Below, piece after piece: positions 6,037 to 7,787 of a stretch of 7,787 nucleotides of DNA. This DNA comes from an uncultured Bacillaceae bacterium. GTDB lineage: Bacteria > Bacillota > Bacilli > Bacillales > Alkalibacillaceae. The notes under the pieces were generated by a model that saw nothing but the letters and a program-made list of their open reading frames with translations, did not search any database and had not been told where the DNA came from. Location: positions 1 to 7,787 of the forward strand of contig CALGNY010000045.1 in assembly GCA_937958375.1 (NCBI GenBank), given 5' to 3'. Within the stretch, counting starts at the first letter, position 1. Each line of letters opens with the position of its first letter. The position numbers were made by a program, and so were the translations under genes.

Positions 6037-6765
6037 TTAATGGTCACTGTTCACTTTGTGTGACATATAAACCATTGTTAACATAACGAAGATAAACGCC
6101 TGGATGGCACCAATGAAGAGTTTGAATCCTTGCCAAGCAAGTGTTGGCACAATCCCTCCAATGAAACCAAAGAATCCGGAAGCCATCAAACCGACCAATA
6201 ATGTCAGCAATACTTCCCCAGCGAAAATGTTCCCGTAAAGACGCATACCGAGTGTCAACGTGTTCGCAAACTCCTCGATGATTTTCAGTGGGAACAACAG
6301 TGGAACAGGTTGGAAGTAATCTTTCAGATATCCGCCTCCACCTTTTACTTTAACGCCGTAGTAATGGGTTAATGCTACTACCATTACGGCAAGAGTCAAT
6401 GTGATGCTCGGGTCAGCTGTAGGTGATTTCCACCATAAGTCCCCGTCATACACGACCATGAACATAATACCTAATAAGTTACCTATAAAGATGTAAAATA
6501 ACAATGTCAGCCCGAGCGGCAAAAACTGCTTCCCGGTTTTCCAATCCATCGTACTGCTGACCATGCCTCGCACGAAGTCGACAATCCATTCCATAAAGTT
6601 CTGGAATCCACTCGGCTTACGCTGAAGCTTCCGACTTCCGATGACTGCAATAATGAATACAATCAATGAGGTTACGAGGACCATCATCACGTTGGATAGG
6701 TTAAAATCGAGCCAACTGATCCCAAAGAGATCTTCATATATAGGTGCACCGTGATCCAAAATCAT
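6037..6765 (-). CDS. atpB: F1Fo ATP synthase subunit a
   Basis: Subunit a provides the two half-channels for ions at the rim of the c-ring. The 242-residue product has membrane segments at about 25-43, 81-105, 118-137, 161-193 and 198-236. The essential arginine R175 lies in GMRLYGNIFAGE (173-184) with N179 and E184. Q222 in GAIQAFIF marks the last helix. G183 and K215 fall where alkaliphilic Bacillus have Lys and Gly (positions 180 and 212 there), the neutralophile arrangement. The ATG start overlaps the atpI stop as ATGA. AAAAGGGGTGA is immediately upstream, so spacing is short. A TTG two codons later would have better spacing, but the overlap favours ATG. It is followed after 48 A/T-rich nt by atpE. 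Confidence 0.97.
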   Translation of the reverse strand: MILDHGAPIYEDLFGISWLDFNLSNVMMVLVTSLIVFIIAVIGSRKLQRKPSGFQNFMEWIVDFVRGMVSSTMDWKTGKQFLPLGLTLLFYIFIGNLLGIMFMVVYDGDLWWKSPTADPSITLTLAVMVVALTHYYGVKVKGGGGYLKDYFQPVPLLFPLKIIEEFANTLTLGMRLYGNIFAGEVLLTLLVGLMASGFFGFIGGIVPTLAWQGFKLFIGAIQAFIFVMLTMVYMSHKVNSDH

Positions 6766-7154
6766 TCACCCCTTTTCGTACTGGTAGTCTTGCTACTTTT
6801 ATGGAAAATAAAATCTATCATAATGACTAAGTATGGTGTCATTAAACCCAAAACGGCTGCAATGATGTGGAAATGCTCAGGAAAACGAAGAACGATAACG
6901 ACAACAAGGGCTGCTGATGCAAATCTCGACAAACTGCCAAAGGATCTCGCCATTTGGTTCGCGGCGGCTTTCTCTCCAATGACATCCGTCTTTTTTTGCA
7001 ATAAGAACAGATTAAAAAAACCAACTGTCTGTCCTAGAATCAAGCTTTGGAATATGACTTGGTAATCGGTAAAGCCCCAACCGAGTACGGATATGGCCAA
7101 TAAGTAAAGCATCCATTTGCGCTGGCGATTCACCATGTTCTGATAGTCATTCAC
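6762..7154 (-). CDS. atpI: ATP synthase accessory protein AtpI
   Basis: AtpI is a small membrane protein encoded ahead of the structural subunits. In related bacteria it helps c-ring assembly or stability and has been linked to Mg2+ supply. The 130-residue product has four hydrophobic segments (about 14-30, 34-53, 78-93, 97-115), a basic N-terminus containing NRQRKW (9-14) and a basic tail. The start is GTG at 7154, within the end of atpZ (8-nt overlap). The G-rich site GGGGGA (7168-7163) lies 8 nt upstream. The next in-frame ATG (codon 7) has no ribosome binding site. It overlaps atpB by 4 nt, so the three genes are probably translationally coupled. The family is poorly conserved, and the call rests on both context and topology. 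Confidence 0.9.
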   Translation of the reverse strand: MNDYQNMVNRQRKWMLYLLAISVLGWGFTDYQVIFQSLILGQTVGFFNLFLLQKKTDVIGEKAAANQMARSFGSLSRFASAALVVVIVLRFPEHFHIIAAVLGLMTPYLVIMIDFIFHKSSKTTSTKRGE

Positions 7155-7368
7155 GATGATTGTCCCCCATTAGTTGATTGACGAGGTAGATCATCCCATA
7201 GACACCTGCGGCCAAGCCGATCAATAACCCGATGATCAAAAACAACGGGCTCGTTTGAAAGTACTGGTCGGCCCAGCGCCCAATCAGAATACCTACAATC
7301 GTAGAACCCGACAAATAACTTAAAATTGTCGTGGTTACGGCAATTCCACGAAATGCTTTCCCATTCAT
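7147..7368 (-). CDS. atpZ: ATP synthase accessory protein AtpZ (AtpQ/ATPase_gene1-like)
   Basis: This is a small membrane protein found first in atp operons of many Bacillaceae. In alkaliphilic Bacillus AtpZ has been linked with AtpI to Mg2+ uptake for the synthase, but its exact role is unsettled. The product has 73 residues and two membrane helices (about 8-30 and 41-65). The link between them contains GRWADQYFQTSP, matching the family's G-x-x-x-D and T-x-P pattern. I chose the second of two close ATG codons (7368) because AGG at 7378-7376 is 7 nt upstream of it but only 1 nt upstream of the first (7374). Starting at 7374 would add two residues. The ribosome binding site is weak either way. 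It overlaps atpI by 8 nt. Confidence 0.85.
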   Translation of the reverse strand: MNGKAFRGIAVTTTILSYLSGSTIVGILIGRWADQYFQTSPLFLIIGLLIGLAAGVYGMIYLVNQLMGDNHRE

Positions 7369-7374
7369 AGACAT

Positions 7375-7552
7375 ACCTGCCCAGTCGAGTCTGTTCTGTA
7401 TGCAGCTATTGCTTGCTGTTTTTCACAATAAGGAATGATGCAAAATCTGTCTTATTTTGTGGTTTGTTCAGTTTCCCGGAGCCGCCAGATTGCTGCAAAA
7501 AATCAGTAATTCTGACAACCTTTTTCACCTGAAAGCCTTATCATTCCACACT
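7375..7552 (-). other. Long 5' leader of the atp operon
   Basis: About 180 nt separate the predicted transcription start from atpZ. Possible pairings on the minus strand are: GGAATGAT (7547-7540) with ATCATTCC (7439-7432), closing a domain of about 100 nt; TCAG with CTGA (7515-7503); and TGCA plus ATCTG (7497-7486) with CAGAT plus TGCA (7449-7439), which competes with the first pairing for one base. Together these could make a three-way junction. I recognise no known riboswitch or leader family. An 8-bp inverted repeat in this length is not statistically striking. Confidence 0.35.
7406..7528 (-). CDS. Possible 40-codon leader ORF, unknown
   Basis: A GTG-started frame runs 40 codons to TAG inside the leader and ends 31 nt before the first atpZ ATG. 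The product would begin MKKVVRITDFLQQ and end FLIVKNSKQ: basic, soluble-looking, with no membrane segment. An in-frame TAA lies just upstream, so GTG 7528 is the only early start. AAGG sits 7 nt before it, a minimal ribosome binding site. I do not recognise the sequence. An open frame of this length is not rare by chance, and the same stretch may simply be structured RNA. Confidence 0.2.
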   Translation of the reverse strand: MKKVVRITDFLQQSGGSGKLNKPQNKTDFASFLIVKNSKQ

Positions 7553-7557
7553 AAATT

Positions 7558-7586
7558 AGCATACAATAGCACCCCCTAGAAGTCAA
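7558..7586 (-). promoter_or_regulatory. Sigma-A promoter of the atp operon
   Basis: The -35 TTGACT (7586-7581) and the -10 TATGCT (7563-7558) are separated by exactly 17 bp. Each hexamer matches the vegetative consensus at most positions. The predicted start is A7552 or G7551, giving a leader of about 180 nt before atpZ. It is the best promoter seen in the 413-nt gene-free right end of the window, and the only one needed for the operon. Confidence 0.8.
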
Positions 7587-7615
7587 TTCATTTTAGAGCC
7601 GAAAATGAAACAACT

Positions 7616-7633
7616 TTGTGACAGAATTCACAT
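7616..7633 (-). promoter_or_regulatory. Candidate Fnr- or Rex-type operator
   Basis: The minus strand reads ATGTGAATTCTGTCACAA. It contains an exact TGTGA-N6-TCACA palindrome, the Bacillus Fnr consensus core. It also matches 12 of 14 fixed positions of the Rex consensus TTGTGAA-N4-TTCACAA. Its centre lies about 72-73 bp upstream of the predicted transcription start, a distance used by upstream-binding activators of the Crp/Fnr family. Which regulator binds, if any, cannot be decided from sequence. A lone TGTGA half-site lies at 7655-7659. Confidence 0.5.
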
Positions 7634-7692
7634 TGGGAATATTGGTGTTTTCTCTGTGAAATATCGTGTCGATTCATTTAGTGTTTTTTGTG

Positions 7693-7787
7693 GTTGTAAC
7701 TGCCCGCTCGATTGAGTTAGATCCTCGGGTTTGTTGATAACTCCAGTGAGAACGCTCTTCGATTGAGTTAGATCCTTGATTTTGCGG
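7693..7787. repeat. Two copies of an intergenic direct repeat, running off the window
   Basis: CGATTGAGTTAGATCCT occurs identically at 7709-7725 and 7760-7776, 51 bp apart. Each copy is preceded by CGCTC, and before that by a GTTGTAACT-like (7693-7701) or GTTGATAACT (7733-7742) element, so the repeated unit is a compound module of 40 to 55 bp. CCCG (7703-7706) and CGGG (7726-7729) bracket the first copy. No coding sequence is seen. It looks like a non-coding intergenic repeat, perhaps dispersed in the genome, upstream of the promoter. Confidence 0.6.

Noticed and set aside
7530..7543. A CcpA (cre)-like sequence TGAAAGCCTTATCA just after the predicted transcription start
   Set aside because: It fits most positions but has CC instead of the nearly invariant central CG, so it is too weak to call.
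7709..7776. Two identical 17-bp repeats read as a CRISPR array
   Set aside because: There are only two copies, too short, with the spacer itself carrying repeated flanking elements and no cas genes in view. An intergenic repeat explains it better.

Overview
The window carries one complete F1Fo ATP synthase operon, read entirely on the minus strand: atpZ-atpI-atpB-atpE-atpF-atpH-atpA-atpG-atpD-atpC, with a promoter region at the right end and an intrinsic terminator at the left end. Gene order, the two accessory genes atpZ and atpI ahead of atpB, strong Shine-Dalgarno (SD) sequences and the protein sequences all point to a Bacillaceae member. My impression is a halophilic or marine genus such as Halobacillus, Pontibacillus or Thalassobacillus, but that is an inference from general resemblance and was not tested by a search.

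Layout, in the direction of transcription. 7787-7693 holds two copies of an intergenic direct repeat that runs off the window. 7633-7616 is a palindrome fitting a Fnr or Rex operator. 7586-7558 is a good sigma-A promoter. About 180 nt of leader (7552 to about 7375) has potential secondary structure and a 40-codon open frame of unknown status. The membrane genes follow: atpZ and atpI (overlapping 8 nt), atpB (overlapping atpI by 4 nt), atpE, then a 188-nt gap and atpF. Next come the stalk and F1 genes atpH (overlapping atpF by 8 nt), atpA, atpG, atpD and atpC, and then the terminator at 79-39.

How the genes work together: AtpB, AtpE and AtpF (a, c, b) build the proton channel, rotor ring and stator. 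AtpH (delta) joins the stator to the F1 head. AtpA and AtpD (alpha, beta) form the catalytic hexamer. AtpG and AtpC (gamma, epsilon) form the central stalk. AtpI and AtpZ are small membrane proteins tied to assembly of the c-ring and possibly to Mg2+ supply. Catalytic motifs are present in alpha and beta, and no gene is broken. The a and c subunits carry neutralophile, proton-coupled signatures and lack the known alkaliphile or Na+ motifs.

I do not see a previously undescribed system: the protein content is a housekeeping operon. The parts worth a second look are non-coding. The larger gaps between genes (E/F, A/G, D/C) each hold a clear RNA hairpin, and one of them looks like a terminator lying inside the operon. 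Start codons also differ between single-copy and multi-copy subunits. Together these suggest that the uneven subunit stoichiometry is set in the mRNA. One local anomaly in beta (Gly-Gly-Leu where Ala-Gly-Ser is nearly universal) should be checked against raw data.
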